A DNA stretch of 6,784 nt from Halarsenatibacter sp964630835 (GCA_964630835.1 CAZVZM010000092.1:1-6784); one strand, 5' to 3'; numbered from the stretch's first letter, positions 1 through 5,677 are shown. Numbers and translations are program-made. The notes: a model not told the origin generated them from the letters alone.

Positions 1-37
1 AGGTTAAAAGTCCCAGAATGCCGTGTTTTAAAGACAT
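1..37 (-). CDS. PadR family transcriptional regulator, N-terminal fragment
   Basis: Reading the minus strand from the ATG at 37-35 gives MSLKHGILGLLT before the window edge. This is the characteristic opening of PadR-family regulators (MSLKxxILGLLxxGPMTGYEL...), the first helix of the winged-helix DNA-binding domain. A good ribosome binding site (AAAGGAG, 44-50) lies six bases upstream of the ATG, which fixes the start. PadR proteins are usually small dimeric repressors of transporters or stress genes that respond to small ligands. Only 12 residues are visible, so the target and the rest of the domain cannot be judged. No convincing promoter is seen just upstream. The nearest strong minus-strand promoter is at 459-487, so the gene may have a long structured leader. 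The family call rests on the short but distinctive N-terminus. Confidence 0.72.
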   Translation of the reverse strand, partial: MSLKHGILGLLT

Positions 38-43
38 GATCCA

Positions 44-50
44 CTCCTTT
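44..50 (-). promoter_or_regulatory. Ribosome binding site of the PadR-type gene
   Basis: On the minus strand this reads AAAGGAG, with six bases between it and the ATG at 37-35. It is a near-perfect Shine-Dalgarno and the main support, besides the peptide itself, that the truncated frame at the window edge is a real gene start. Confidence 0.75.
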
Positions 51-160
51 CTAAATTTTTATAAAAAATCTAACAATTTAGGCTTTTCTACAAATCTGCT
101 GTTGAAAGATGATATATATAATGGAAAGCTATAGCTAACCCACTTTTTTTAATAGAAGCT

Positions 161-183
161 ATAAAACTTCGTCAAAATGAAGT
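161..183 (-). terminator. Weak terminator-like hairpin after the structured island
   Basis: On the minus strand, ACTTC (183-179) pairs with GAAGT (170-166) around an eight-base loop, followed by TTTAT. The stem is only five base pairs and the U-tract is short, so termination would be partial at best. GAAG at 170-167 can instead pair with CTTC at 158-155. The two pairings exclude each other, as terminator and antiterminator arms do. Confidence 0.3.
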
Positions 184-232
184 ATGTCCTCTGTTCGGGT
201 TTGGTTTTCGGCACCCAAAAAAGTGCTGCCTT

Positions 233-260
233 AGCGAGAGCTTCTCTATGAGCTCACGCT
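233..260 (-). repeat. Stable imperfect hairpin in the RNA candidate
   Basis: The ten-base arms 251-260 and 233-242 are complementary except for one position and enclose an eight-base loop (243-250). It is the strongest stem in the GC-rich island. It competes with a shorter five-pair stem (249-253 with 258-262) that on the minus strand would be capped by a GTGA (GNRA-type) tetraloop. The longer stem should dominate in isolation. Confidence 0.6.
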
Positions 261-273
261 CAGTCCGGTCCAT

Positions 274-317
274 CCTGTGCCAGGGGTATAATTTTTTGGT
301 CGTAGACCTGACACGGG
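274..317 (-). repeat. Long-range imperfect hairpin in the RNA candidate
   Basis: CCTGTGCCAGG (274-284) and CCTGACACGGG (307-317) pair over eleven positions with one mismatch and one G-T wobble, around a 22-base loop. The loop borders a small hairpin, GGTC/GACC, near 298-308. The same CACGGG arm can alternatively pair with GTGTC at about 333-337, so two exclusive folds are possible. Confidence 0.55.
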
Positions 318-458
318 CCTCGAAAAATTTCCAGTGTCACTTTGCTTCATAGTTTTCAGGTATAGTCATTATGAAAGTAAACTAAGACAAAATCTGATCA
401 ATAAGTAGGAAAATCCACAATTTATATATGTAACAAGTATAACATCATCGCGTTTATT

Positions 459-487
459 ATTATACATCTCATTTATATCAATGTCAA
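459..487 (-). promoter_or_regulatory. Perfect consensus sigma-A promoter (minus strand)
   Basis: The minus strand reads TTGACA (487-482), exactly 17 bases, then TATAAT (464-459). Both hexamers match the housekeeping sigma consensus at all twelve positions with optimal spacing. The predicted start is near 452, transcribing leftward into the GC-rich structured island and towards the PadR-type gene. No recognisable protein gene follows directly. Such an exact match is unlikely by chance even in AT-rich DNA, but activity is inferred. Confidence 0.7.
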
Positions 488-716
488 GTTTAAAGCCAAA
501 ATTTTTATAGTTAGATTTTGTTTGAGCAAAAAAACCACCGTGCAGAACACGTACCCGGAAAAAATTGCAGGATAGAAAATTAGGTGATATAGTGATATGT
601 AAAGATGATACAATATATGAAGGCAAATCCAAAGCATGAAATAATCCAAAATATATTATTGTGTTCCTACAAAAGAAACTTCTATAATTTGCTATGGTCT
701 TTCTCATTATTGGTTT

Positions 717-728
717 ATCTTATAAGAT
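717..728. repeat. Perfect 12-bp palindrome ATCTTATAAGAT
   Basis: ATCTTATAAGAT is its own reverse complement, and part of it (ATCTTATAG) recurs about 30 bases to the right. It lies about 170 bases upstream of the hydrolase gene. It could be a regulator-binding site, but a palindrome of this length and AT content can also arise by chance. Confidence 0.3.
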
Positions 729-832
729 TACTATCATGATATTCATATCTTCTATCTTATAGTTTAATTTAATAAGCAATTTTAACACAACGATTTAATA
801 ACTGCACGCAAGAAATCCCTCTGCTGCTATTT

Positions 833-855
833 TATAATAGAATTAAGATTATAAT
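833..855 (+). promoter_or_regulatory. Possible -10 elements for the hydrolase gene
   Basis: Two exact TATAAT hexamers (833-838 and 850-855) lie 41-58 bases before the TTG start of the hydrolase. Neither has a recognisable -35 box at 16-18 bases and neither has the extended TGN motif, so which one is used, if any, cannot be decided by eye. Confidence 0.25.
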
Positions 856-877
856 TATGACAAAATAGGGAAGTGGA

Positions 878-885
878 AGGGGAGG
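878..885 (+). promoter_or_regulatory. Ribosome binding site deciding the TTG start
   Basis: AGGGGAGG (878-885) is a strong Shine-Dalgarno sequence ten bases before the TTG at 896. The first in-frame ATG is 17 codons further in, has no comparable site, and would cut off the first beta-strand of the fold. TTG is therefore preferred. Confidence 0.75.
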
Positions 886-895
886 TCAAATAATT

Positions 896-1729
896 TTGGA
901 AGAAGTTGAAGTAAAAATACTGGCTGATAATCTGGTTTATGAATCGGGAATGCTGGCAGAGCATGGACTCTCTTTCTGGATAAATTACAGAGGTGATAAA
1001 TTTCTTTTTGATACCGGAGAGGGAATGATCCTTGAAAATAACGCAGAAAAAATGGAAATCGATCTTTCCGATATTTCAGGTGTTATTTTAAGCCACGGTC
1101 ACCATGACCACGGCGGGGGAATTGAGGTGTTGAAGGAAATAAATGAGGAAGTTAAATTATATGCTCATCCCCGGGTATTTATGCAGAAGTTTGTCCATCA
1201 CAGGGAAGAAGATTATCTGGAGGAAGTAGGATTAAAATTTTCCCGGGAGGATGTGGATTTTCGCCCGGTGACTTCTCCTCAAAAAATTGCGGAAGATTTG
1301 ACTCTTACAGGGGAGATTCCTCGAAATAATGATTGGGAAAAAACACCGGACAAATATAAAACATCTTCTGCTGAAAAAGGAAAGAAAAGCCTGGAAAAAG
1401 ATGATTTTAGGGATGATCAGGCCCTGTTTTTTCCTACGAGCAAAGGAGTTGTGGTACTCCTTGGATGTGCTCATGCGGGGGTAGTTAATACAATAGAATA
1501 TATTAGAAGCATCATTGATCAGAATAAAATCAGGGCTGTAATGGGAGGGATGCACCTCTATAATGCTGAAGAAGTTGTAGTGAAAAAAACTATTGATTAT
1601 CTTAAAAAACTTGATCCGGAGCTGATAGTGCCCATGCACTGCACGGGAATATCTGTAGAGGAAAAAATTAAGCAGGCCCTCGGCTCCCGGGCAGAGATTG
1701 GCGAGGTGGGAAAAACCTTTTTATTTTGA
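896..1729 (+). CDS. MBL-fold metal-dependent hydrolase (COG1237 type)
   Basis: A 277-residue cytoplasmic protein with no signal peptide. The metallo-beta-lactamase signature HGHHDH is at residues 67-72, giving metal ligands H67, H69, D71 and H72. Further conserved blocks are DDQAL (173-177), GCAHAG (190-195, H193), GGMHL (217-221, H220) and PMHCTG (246-251, H248). This order and the length match COG1237 proteins, often labelled 7,8-dihydropterin-6-yl-methyl-4-(beta-D-ribofuranosyl)aminobenzene 5'-phosphate synthase after an archaeal member. In bacteria the true substrate is generally unknown, so I would not transfer the pterin function. A charged, lysine-rich segment (about 147-170) precedes the DDQAL block. 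The gene starts with TTG behind a strong ribosome binding site. A long gap separates it from the next gene, so it is probably transcribed alone. Confidence 0.9.
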   Translation: MEEVEVKILADNLVYESGMLAEHGLSFWINYRGDKFLFDTGEGMILENNAEKMEIDLSDISGVILSHGHHDHGGGIEVLKEINEEVKLYAHPRVFMQKFVHHREEDYLEEVGLKFSREDVDFRPVTSPQKIAEDLTLTGEIPRNNDWEKTPDKYKTSSAEKGKKSLEKDDFRDDQALFFPTSKGVVVLLGCAHAGVVNTIEYIRSIIDQNKIRAVMGGMHLYNAEEVVVKKTIDYLKKLDPELIVPMHCTGISVEEKIKQALGSRAEIGEVGKTFLF

Positions 1730-1866
1730 TTTATTGATCTGATCAAATTTCAGCAATAGAGAGTGCAAATTATGTAAATATATAAAAAAATGAATAAGAG
1801 GAAATTATAATCGGGCATGATCCTGACGGTAATAAAAGGTATAATATCTGGACAATCTACGGAATC

Positions 1867-1888
1867 AGCGCCGGCATGTGCCGGCGCT
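1867..1888. repeat. Perfect 10-bp GC-rich hairpin
   Basis: The arms AGCGCCGGCA (1867-1876) and TGCCGGCGCT (1879-1888) are exact reverse complements separated by TG, giving a very stable stem in AT-rich surroundings. Neither strand has a following T-run, so a standard intrinsic terminator is not supported. It could still cause pausing, protect a 3' end of the hydrolase mRNA, or be a dispersed repeat unit. Confidence 0.7.
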
Positions 1889-1937
1889 TGATGATATATC
1901 AGATAATTAATTTAAACCTGAGTTTTGAAAGCTATCT

Positions 1938-1965
1938 TTGAAATTGAAAATGTGTGAAACATGAT
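1938..1965 (+). promoter_or_regulatory. Possible promoter for the DUF1847 gene
   Basis: TTGAAA (1938-1943) and CATGAT (1960-1965) are separated by 16 bases. They match the -35 and -10 consensus at four positions each. TTGAAA occurs three times here in tandem or near-tandem, so the assignment is uncertain. Confidence 0.3.
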
Positions 1966-2003
1966 TTTTCTTTTATTTTCCAGCATATAGACTTTTACAA
2001 CAA

Positions 2004-2022
2004 TGGTTCTGGAGAAGAACCA
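2004..2022 (+). promoter_or_regulatory. Leader hairpin with GGAGA loop before DUF1847
   Basis: TGGTTCT (2004-2010) and AGAACCA (2016-2022) pair perfectly over seven bases and present GGAGA in the loop, about 30 bases before the ATG. GGA in a hairpin loop is the recognition feature of CsrA-type RNA-binding proteins. It could equally be a decoy ribosome site or a chance hairpin. No direct evidence favours one option. Confidence 0.4.
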
Positions 2023-2035
2023 AATATTTATTAAT

Positions 2036-2043
2036 AAGAGGTG
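2036..2043 (+). promoter_or_regulatory. Ribosome binding site that sets the DUF1847 start
   Basis: AAGAGGTG lies nine bases before the ATG at 2053. An in-frame GTG at 2041 would extend the protein by four residues (MKKI), but that GTG is itself part of the Shine-Dalgarno, with no site upstream of it at proper spacing. The ATG at 2053 is the better start. Confidence 0.75.
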
Positions 2044-2052
2044 AAAAAAATA

Positions 2053-2610
2053 ATGGAATGTGCTCTATGCAATAATAAGGAATGTTCCAGCTCTGGTAAA
2101 GACTGCACGGAAGATTTTCAAAAGGAAATAGACGACCTCTGTGAAAAAGAAATTGAGAGGCTTAAAGTCTCTGCTTCGGTGGAGTCTGATTGTTACTCGG
2201 ATAAGACCAGGATGGAAGAAGCTGTTGTTTTCGCAGAAAGAATGAACTATGAAAAAATAGGGATCGCTTTCTGCATTGGGCTTTCCGAAGAAGCTGAAGA
2301 GATCCATAAAATATTTGCAAATAGATTTGAAGTATTTTCAGTTTGCTGTAAGCTGTGCGGAGTTGAAAAAGCAAAATATAATCTGAAAGGATTGCCGGGA
2401 GCAGAAGATCCAGATGTTATGTGTAATCCCATCGGTCAGGCCAGGTTTCTGGGGAAAAAGGAAACCGATATAAATGTAATAGTAGGACTCTGCATTGGAC
2501 ACGACATATTATTTGATAAATACAGTGAGAGCCCTGTTACCACACTTGTGGTAAAAGACAGAAAGCTGGCTCATAATCCTCTGGGATATATTTATTCAAA
2601 TTATTATTGA
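2053..2610 (+). CDS. DUF1847 family cysteine-rich, probably metal-binding protein
   Basis: A 185-residue soluble protein I recognise as DUF1847, a family found mostly in anaerobes and lacking a defined function. It starts with a compact cysteine cluster, CxxCx4Cx6C (C3, C6, C11, C18), then C30 and C47, followed by the family blocks GIAFCIGL (C74), SVCCKLCG (C98, C99, C102), CNPIGQA (C124), and GLCIGHD (C147), and a conserved end with TTLVVKDRKLAHNP. Twelve cysteines in 185 residues argue for metal or iron-sulfur binding, which is inference. FCIGL and LCIGHD look like related half-motifs, so the core may be an internal duplication. No signal peptide or membrane segment is seen. Its own leader and the promoter of the next gene just behind it suggest a single-gene transcript. 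Confidence 0.88.
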   Translation: MECALCNNKECSSSGKDCTEDFQKEIDDLCEKEIERLKVSASVESDCYSDKTRMEEAVVFAERMNYEKIGIAFCIGLSEEAEEIHKIFANRFEVFSVCCKLCGVEKAKYNLKGLPGAEDPDVMCNPIGQARFLGKKETDINVIVGLCIGHDILFDKYSESPVTTLVVKDRKLAHNPLGYIYSNYY

Positions 2611-2618
2611 ATTTGATG

Positions 2619-2647
2619 TTCCCATAAAACCAATTTTATGGTATAAT
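2619..2647 (+). promoter_or_regulatory. Extended -10 promoter of the MalT-like regulator
   Basis: An exact TATAAT (2642-2647) is preceded by TGG, forming an extended -10 (TGNTATAAT). A TTCCCA box (2619-2624) matches the -35 consensus at four of six positions at 17 bases. It lies about 50 bases before the start codon at 2696. The spacer is almost entirely filled by an inverted repeat, a typical position for a repressor. Confidence 0.65.
2622..2641. promoter_or_regulatory. Inverted repeat in the promoter spacer, candidate operator
   Basis: CCATAAAA (2622-2629) and TTTTATGG (2634-2641) are exact reverse complements separated by CCAA. The repeat runs from inside the -35 box to the base touching the -10 box, so a bound protein would occlude RNA polymerase. 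Its core, TAAAACC...TTTTA.GG, resembles the inverted repeat at 5612-5641 in front of the LolA-like gene. Self-control by the adjacent regulator is a reasonable guess, not shown. Confidence 0.5.
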
Positions 2648-2651
2648 TAGG

Positions 2652-2666
2652 CTGATGTTTTATCAG
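2652..2666 (+). promoter_or_regulatory. CTGAT-ATCAG inverted repeat at the transcript start
   Basis: CTGAT (2652-2656) and ATCAG (2662-2666) flank a five-base loop, followed by GAA. It sits four bases after the -10 box, so it covers the predicted start site. A longer version (CTGATAAA...TTTATCAG, then GA) lies after the -10 box of the LolA-like gene. Confidence 0.4.
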
Positions 2667-2682
2667 GAATACTCCAGATAAC

Positions 2683-2688
2683 GGGTGA
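2683..2688 (+). promoter_or_regulatory. Ribosome binding site of the MalT-like gene
   Basis: GGGTGA lies seven bases before the ATG at 2696. A second in-frame ATG at 2702 would drop only two residues. The first is better spaced from this site. Confidence 0.55.
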
Positions 2689-2695
2689 AAAAATA

Positions 2696-5476
2696 ATGCA
2701 GATGGAAATTTTACATACTAATTTACAGCCCCCGGTCAGAAAAAACGATCATATTCGCAGGGAGACACTTATTAATAGAGTTTTTAATAATCTCATTGTG
2801 GCCGGAGAGAGTAATTTTTCGCAACCTTTTACTTTAATAACCGGGCCAGCTGGTTATGGAAAAACCTCTTTTTTGCTGGACTGTTATGAAGAGGTGGTGG
2901 AATCTGCCTGTTGGCTTACAGTTTCTCAGGACAATAATATTCCCAATTACTTTTTCATTTATTTGGTGACCGCCCTGCGCAGGCATGATGATTTTGAACT
3001 GGATACCTCTGACTTAATGAAAAAAATTTCAGGGGCAGCGCTGGATACTACTCATGGACAGGAGGATATAAAAAATTTCGCGTTAAAACTGCTGAATATT
3101 TTACAGGATTGTGAGTTTCCCCTTTATATATTTCTGGATGATATTCATCAACTAGAAAAACCTGGACAATTTAATTATTTTCAATACATAATTGATAATT
3201 TACCCTCCCAAACACATATTATGGCGGCTTCCAGAAGTCTCGCTCCCTTCCCAACTATACGCTGGCGGGGTGAAGGAAAGATGAAAATTGTTACAAAAAA
3301 TGATCTTCAATTTAGTGCAGAAGAGGTAAAAGAGTTCTTTGCTGAGGCCAATCTAAGTATTGACTATAGCACCGCCTTCGAGCTCAGAGAAAAGGTGGAG
3401 GGCTGGCCTACTGGCATCAGGTTGATGGGAGCAGTTGCTCGAGATAAATCTCCCCGCCACACAGAAGAGATAGATGTTCCCCGGCAAAACTTTCAGCTTT
3501 TTGATTATTTAGTGCAGGAGGTAATAAATAATTTGCGGGAAGAATTACAGCAATTTTTGCTGCGGACTTCCTGCCTGGGAAGATTTAATTACAGTCTGGC
3601 CGATATGGTAACAGCAGGTAAGGACAGTGCCAAATTACTTCGAGAGATTTCTGAACAGCAGTTATTTTTACAGATTATTGAGGGAGAGGAAAAGTGGTTT
3701 CGTTACCACTCAGTTTTTGCTGAAGCTCTGCGGCAGAGATTAGATCTGCAGGACCCGGATGGCAAAAAGGAGGTCCACAGAAAGGCAGCAAAATGGTATG
3801 AGGAGAAAGGAATGATAGAGGAAGCTATAAATCAAATTATTTCTGCAGGAGATCTTGAGAGCCTGGCAGATATGCTTTTTAAACATTCTTTATCGATGAT
3901 TTTTTCCGGCAAACATTCTTTTATTATCAGCAGTATAGATGAGCTGCCGGAGGAAGTGCTGGAAGAAAATCCGGATCTGAAATCCTTTAAAATATTCGCT
4001 AAATTAATGATGGGTAATATACAGGCCGTCCGGAGCAGTCTCAGTGAAATTCAGGAGCAATTTGATCGGGGTGATTTTGCGGAGCTCTCAAAGAAAAAAG
4101 AGAAGATTTGCAGAGGTTTAAACAATGTCTGTCGCCTTTTTATAGATAATTTCCGGCATTCATTTCAACCAGGAAGTAGAGAGTCCGAAAAATCACTGGC
4201 TGATATAAAGAAAAGCATTGAAAATTTGCCGGAGGGTTCACCCTGGCAATTTCTTGGCAGATATATTCTTGCAGACAGAGTGGCTATCAGGGGAAATCTG
4301 GAGAGAGCCCTGAATATTTTAGAAGGGTTTAGAAATGAAGCACATAGCCAAGAAAACAACTATTATCTTGTTATTGCCGGGGTAAAAGAAGCACTATATT
4401 ATTGGTTTCAGGGCAGGCTTAATAGTGCTGATAGTTTAAGCGGTGAACTGCTTCGAAATAATGGCAAATCCATTAAGGATTCCTCCAATCGGGCCTGTCT
4501 TTTACTTGCCATTAGAGCCGCAGTGGCTGCTGAAAAGGATGAACTGGAAAGAGGAGATGTGTTCTTAGAACAGGGGCTTAAAATTTTGAGCGGAAATCCC
4601 GAGCCGGGCTTAAAGGCACTCTTTTATGTCCTCTGGCTCAGACATCTTTTTGCTCGGGAAGATTATCCCCGGGGAGAAGAAATTTTGAGAGAGCTTGAGG
4701 GACTGCAGGAAAAAGTACAGGTGGGTTCAGTTCAGTTTCTGAAGAGAGCCTGGCGTGTGCGCTTCTGGCTTGAAGAGGAAAGCAGCACAGGAAACATCTG
4801 GCGAAAAGCTCTGAAGTATTTGCAGGAACATGGTGTAGAGCAGGGGAAAAAGCCCCGTGTATTTCGGCATTATGAGTATCTGGCTTTGAGCAGGGCTTTA
4901 ATTCAGGGCAAAAAGTATAAAGAGGCTGAAAAATTATTGGGTAAAATTATTGAGCTGGCCGAACAGAGAAGATTGATAGGTGCGGAACTGAAGGCAAAGT
5001 TGCTAATTAGCAGGGTTCTTTTCCATCAGACTGGAGATAAATATGAGGGTTTTACAGGAAAAGAAACGGCTGTTTACCATGATTTTATGGATGATGCTCT
5101 TTTTCTGGCTCAAAAACATGGCTATTTGCGCAGCTTCATCGAGGAGGGGGGCCAAATTAAACCCCTCTTAGAAGGATATCTCACCGCTAAAAAGGGGAAT
5201 ATCGATCCAGACCAAAATGTTTTTATAGGGGGATTGCTATCATCTCTGCCGGATTATTCTAAAGAAACGGCGAAGCAATACTCAGAAGTTTTAAGCGACC
5301 GGGAGAAGGAAATACTGCAGGAGATTTCAAGGGGACTTACCAATATAGAGATAGCGGATAATCTTCATATTTCTCTCAACACGGTGAAATGGCATACCAG
5401 CAATATTTACAGCAAGCTGGATGTTAAAAATAGGACTGAAGCTGTAAAAAAGGGCAGGACTTTAGGGATAATATAG
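2696..5476 (+). CDS. MalT-like LuxR-family transcriptional regulator (STAND ATPase)
   Basis: A 926-residue cytoplasmic protein, close to the length of E. coli MalT (about 900). Domains in order: a short lead-in with LHTNLQPPVRKNDHIRR (6-22); a P-loop NTPase with Walker A GPAGYGKTS (50-58), Walker B LYIFLDDIH (143-151), an ASRS sensor segment (178-181) and the GWPTGIRLMG block (236-245); a winged-helix segment WFRYHSVFAEALRQRL (334-349); helical TPR-like repeats from about 360 to 845; and a C-terminal LuxR helix-turn-helix, LSDREKEI...NTVKWHTSNIYSKL...NRTEAV (866-922). Proteins of this architecture are activated by ATP plus a small inducer and bind direct repeats upstream of target promoters. 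The inducer cannot be read from sequence, so maltose control should not be assumed. Inverted repeats in its own promoter and in that of the downstream LolA-like gene make local control plausible. Confidence 0.93.
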   Translation: MQMEILHTNLQPPVRKNDHIRRETLINRVFNNLIVAGESNFSQPFTLITGPAGYGKTSFLLDCYEEVVESACWLTVSQDNNIPNYFFIYLVTALRRHDDFELDTSDLMKKISGAALDTTHGQEDIKNFALKLLNILQDCEFPLYIFLDDIHQLEKPGQFNYFQYIIDNLPSQTHIMAASRSLAPFPTIRWRGEGKMKIVTKNDLQFSAEEVKEFFAEANLSIDYSTAFELREKVEGWPTGIRLMGAVARDKSPRHTEEIDVPRQNFQLFDYLVQEVINNLREELQQFLLRTSCLGRFNYSLADMVTAGKDSAKLLREISEQQLFLQIIEGEEKWFRYHSVFAEALRQRLDLQDPDGKKEVHRKAAKWYEEKGMIEEAINQIISAGDLESLADMLFKHSLSMIFSGKHSFIISSIDELPEEVLEENPDLKSFKIFAKLMMGNIQAVRSSLSEIQEQFDRGDFAELSKKKEKICRGLNNVCRLFIDNFRHSFQPGSRESEKSLADIKKSIENLPEGSPWQFLGRYILADRVAIRGNLERALNILEGFRNEAHSQENNYYLVIAGVKEALYYWFQGRLNSADSLSGELLRNNGKSIKDSSNRACLLLAIRAAVAAEKDELERGDVFLEQGLKILSGNPEPGLKALFYVLWLRHLFAREDYPRGEEILRELEGLQEKVQVGSVQFLKRAWRVRFWLEEESSTGNIWRKALKYLQEHGVEQGKKPRVFRHYEYLALSRALIQGKKYKEAEKLLGKIIELAEQRRLIGAELKAKLLISRVLFHQTGDKYEGFTGKETAVYHDFMDDALFLAQKHGYLRSFIEEGGQIKPLLEGYLTAKKGNIDPDQNVFIGGLLSSLPDYSKETAKQYSEVLSDREKEILQEISRGLTNIEIADNLHISLNTVKWHTSNIYSKLDVKNRTEAVKKGRTLGII

Positions 5477-5491
5477 TCAATTTGTGTATAA

Positions 5492-5536
5492 AATCTCTAA
5501 TTTTGACTGATAATCATCTTTGAAAATCCAGAGATT
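5492..5536 (+). terminator. Weak hairpin after the MalT-like gene
   Basis: AATCTCT (5492-5498) and AGAGATT (5530-5536) pair over seven bases, with an inner TTTT/AAAA helix. It begins 16 bases after the stop codon. It lacks a following T-run on the plus strand, so termination is possible but weakly supported. Confidence 0.25.
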
Positions 5537-5611
5537 GCACCCGCTGCCAAAGAAATCAGAAAATTAAAACATAAATCGTCCTGTATTAATTTGGTTTTTC
5601 TCCAAAAAACA

Positions 5612-5641
5612 ACCATACTAAAACCTATACTTTTAGGTGGT
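5612..5641. promoter_or_regulatory. Inverted repeat at the -35 edge, candidate activator site
   Basis: ACCA (5612-5615) and TGGT (5638-5641) form the outer arms and CTAAAA (5618-5623) and TTTTAG (5631-5636) the inner arms, around a seven-base centre. The repeat ends within the -35 box at 5640-5645, the usual place for an activator. Its TAAAACC...TTTTA.G core resembles the repeat at 2622-2641. Confidence 0.45.
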
Positions 5642-5668
5642 TACATAAAGATAAAAACAGAATATAAT
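5640..5668 (+). promoter_or_regulatory. Promoter of the LolA-like / ABC operon
   Basis: GTTACA (5640-5645, four of six -35 matches) and an exact TATAAT (5663-5668) are 17 bases apart. The predicted start near 5675 gives a leader of about 60 bases containing a hairpin. The poor -35 box next to an inverted repeat suits an activated promoter. Confidence 0.6.
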
Positions 5669-5677
5669 AAAATTGAG

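Larger units (their letters stand above)
160..452 (-). ncRNA. Candidate structured RNA of unknown family (or PadR leader)
   Basis: Transcription from the promoter at 459-487 would start near 452 and run leftward into a GC-rich block in otherwise AT-rich DNA, a classic sign of structured RNA in AT-rich genomes. Hairpins visible: arms 307-317 and 274-284 (ten of eleven positions pair, one of them a wobble); arms 251-260 and 233-242 (nine pairs, one mismatch, eight-base loop); GCAC/GTGC arms at 223-226 and 211-214 enclosing a U6 run; and a weak terminator-like hairpin at 166-183. Alternative pairings exist: GACAC with GTGTC near 311-335, and TGAGC with GCTCA at 249-262, which would have a GTGA tetraloop on the minus strand. 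I do not recognise it as RNase P, tmRNA, SRP, 6S or any riboswitch class I know. It could be a free-standing RNA or a roughly 415-base leader of the PadR gene. The ends are inferred. Confidence 0.45.
51..895. other. Long intergenic region with a structured, transcribed-looking island
   Basis: This stretch separates the leftward PadR-type gene from the rightward hydrolase gene. I find no convincing protein gene on either strand. Most of it is very AT-rich. The exception is a GC-richer block at about 185-335, packed with inverted repeats and preceded on the minus strand by a consensus promoter. Smaller items include a perfect palindrome AGCTATAGCT at 127-136, an alternating TA run at 111-122 that could serve as a PadR operator (speculative), and a perfect 12-bp palindrome at 717-728. 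A 112-codon open frame on the minus strand (369-707) has no ribosome binding site and contains the promoter, so I do not call it. Confidence 0.6.
1730..2052. other. Intergenic region with hairpins and repeats
   Basis: No supported protein gene. It contains TTGATC-T-GATCAA (1734-1746) just after the hydrolase stop, an isolated GC-rich hairpin (1867-1888), a perfect palindrome TGATATATCA (1892-1901), three TTGAAA repeats (1925-1930, 1938-1943, 1944-1949), and a second hairpin (2004-2022) just before the DUF1847 gene. A 24-codon open frame at 1817-1891 ends directly after the GC hairpin. It lacks a properly spaced ribosome binding site and is not called. Confidence 0.6.

Noticed and set aside
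205..335. Relic of an insertion sequence
   Set aside because: The GC-rich island has inverted repeats, but I see no transposase remnants, no terminal repeat pair and no target-site duplication. The RNA reading explains more.
369..707. 112-codon open frame on the minus strand in the long intergenic region
   Set aside because: No ribosome binding site before its ATG, no recognisable family pattern, low-complexity AT-driven composition, and it contains the consensus promoter at 459-487.
1232..1639. 135-codon open frame antisense to the hydrolase
   Set aside because: It lies entirely within a gene with clear conserved metal-binding motifs, and its composition (rich in F, S, I) is typical of an antisense shadow.
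896..1729. Annotation as a true beta-lactamase or a proven pterin-pathway enzyme
   Set aside because: There is no signal peptide and the motif order fits COG1237 hydrolases. The pterin function is known only from an archaeal member and is not supported by neighbours here.
2041..2052. GTG at 2041 as the start of the DUF1847 protein
   Set aside because: The GTG is part of the AAGAGGTG ribosome binding site that serves the ATG at 2053, and has no site of its own.
2065..2432. Three open frames antisense to the DUF1847 gene
   Set aside because: They overlap one another in different frames inside a gene with recognisable conserved blocks and have no features of their own.
2622..2641. Inverted repeat as an intrinsic terminator of the DUF1847 gene
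   Set aside because: It is followed by TATAATTAGG rather than a T-run and fits precisely into a promoter spacer, so an operator is the better reading.
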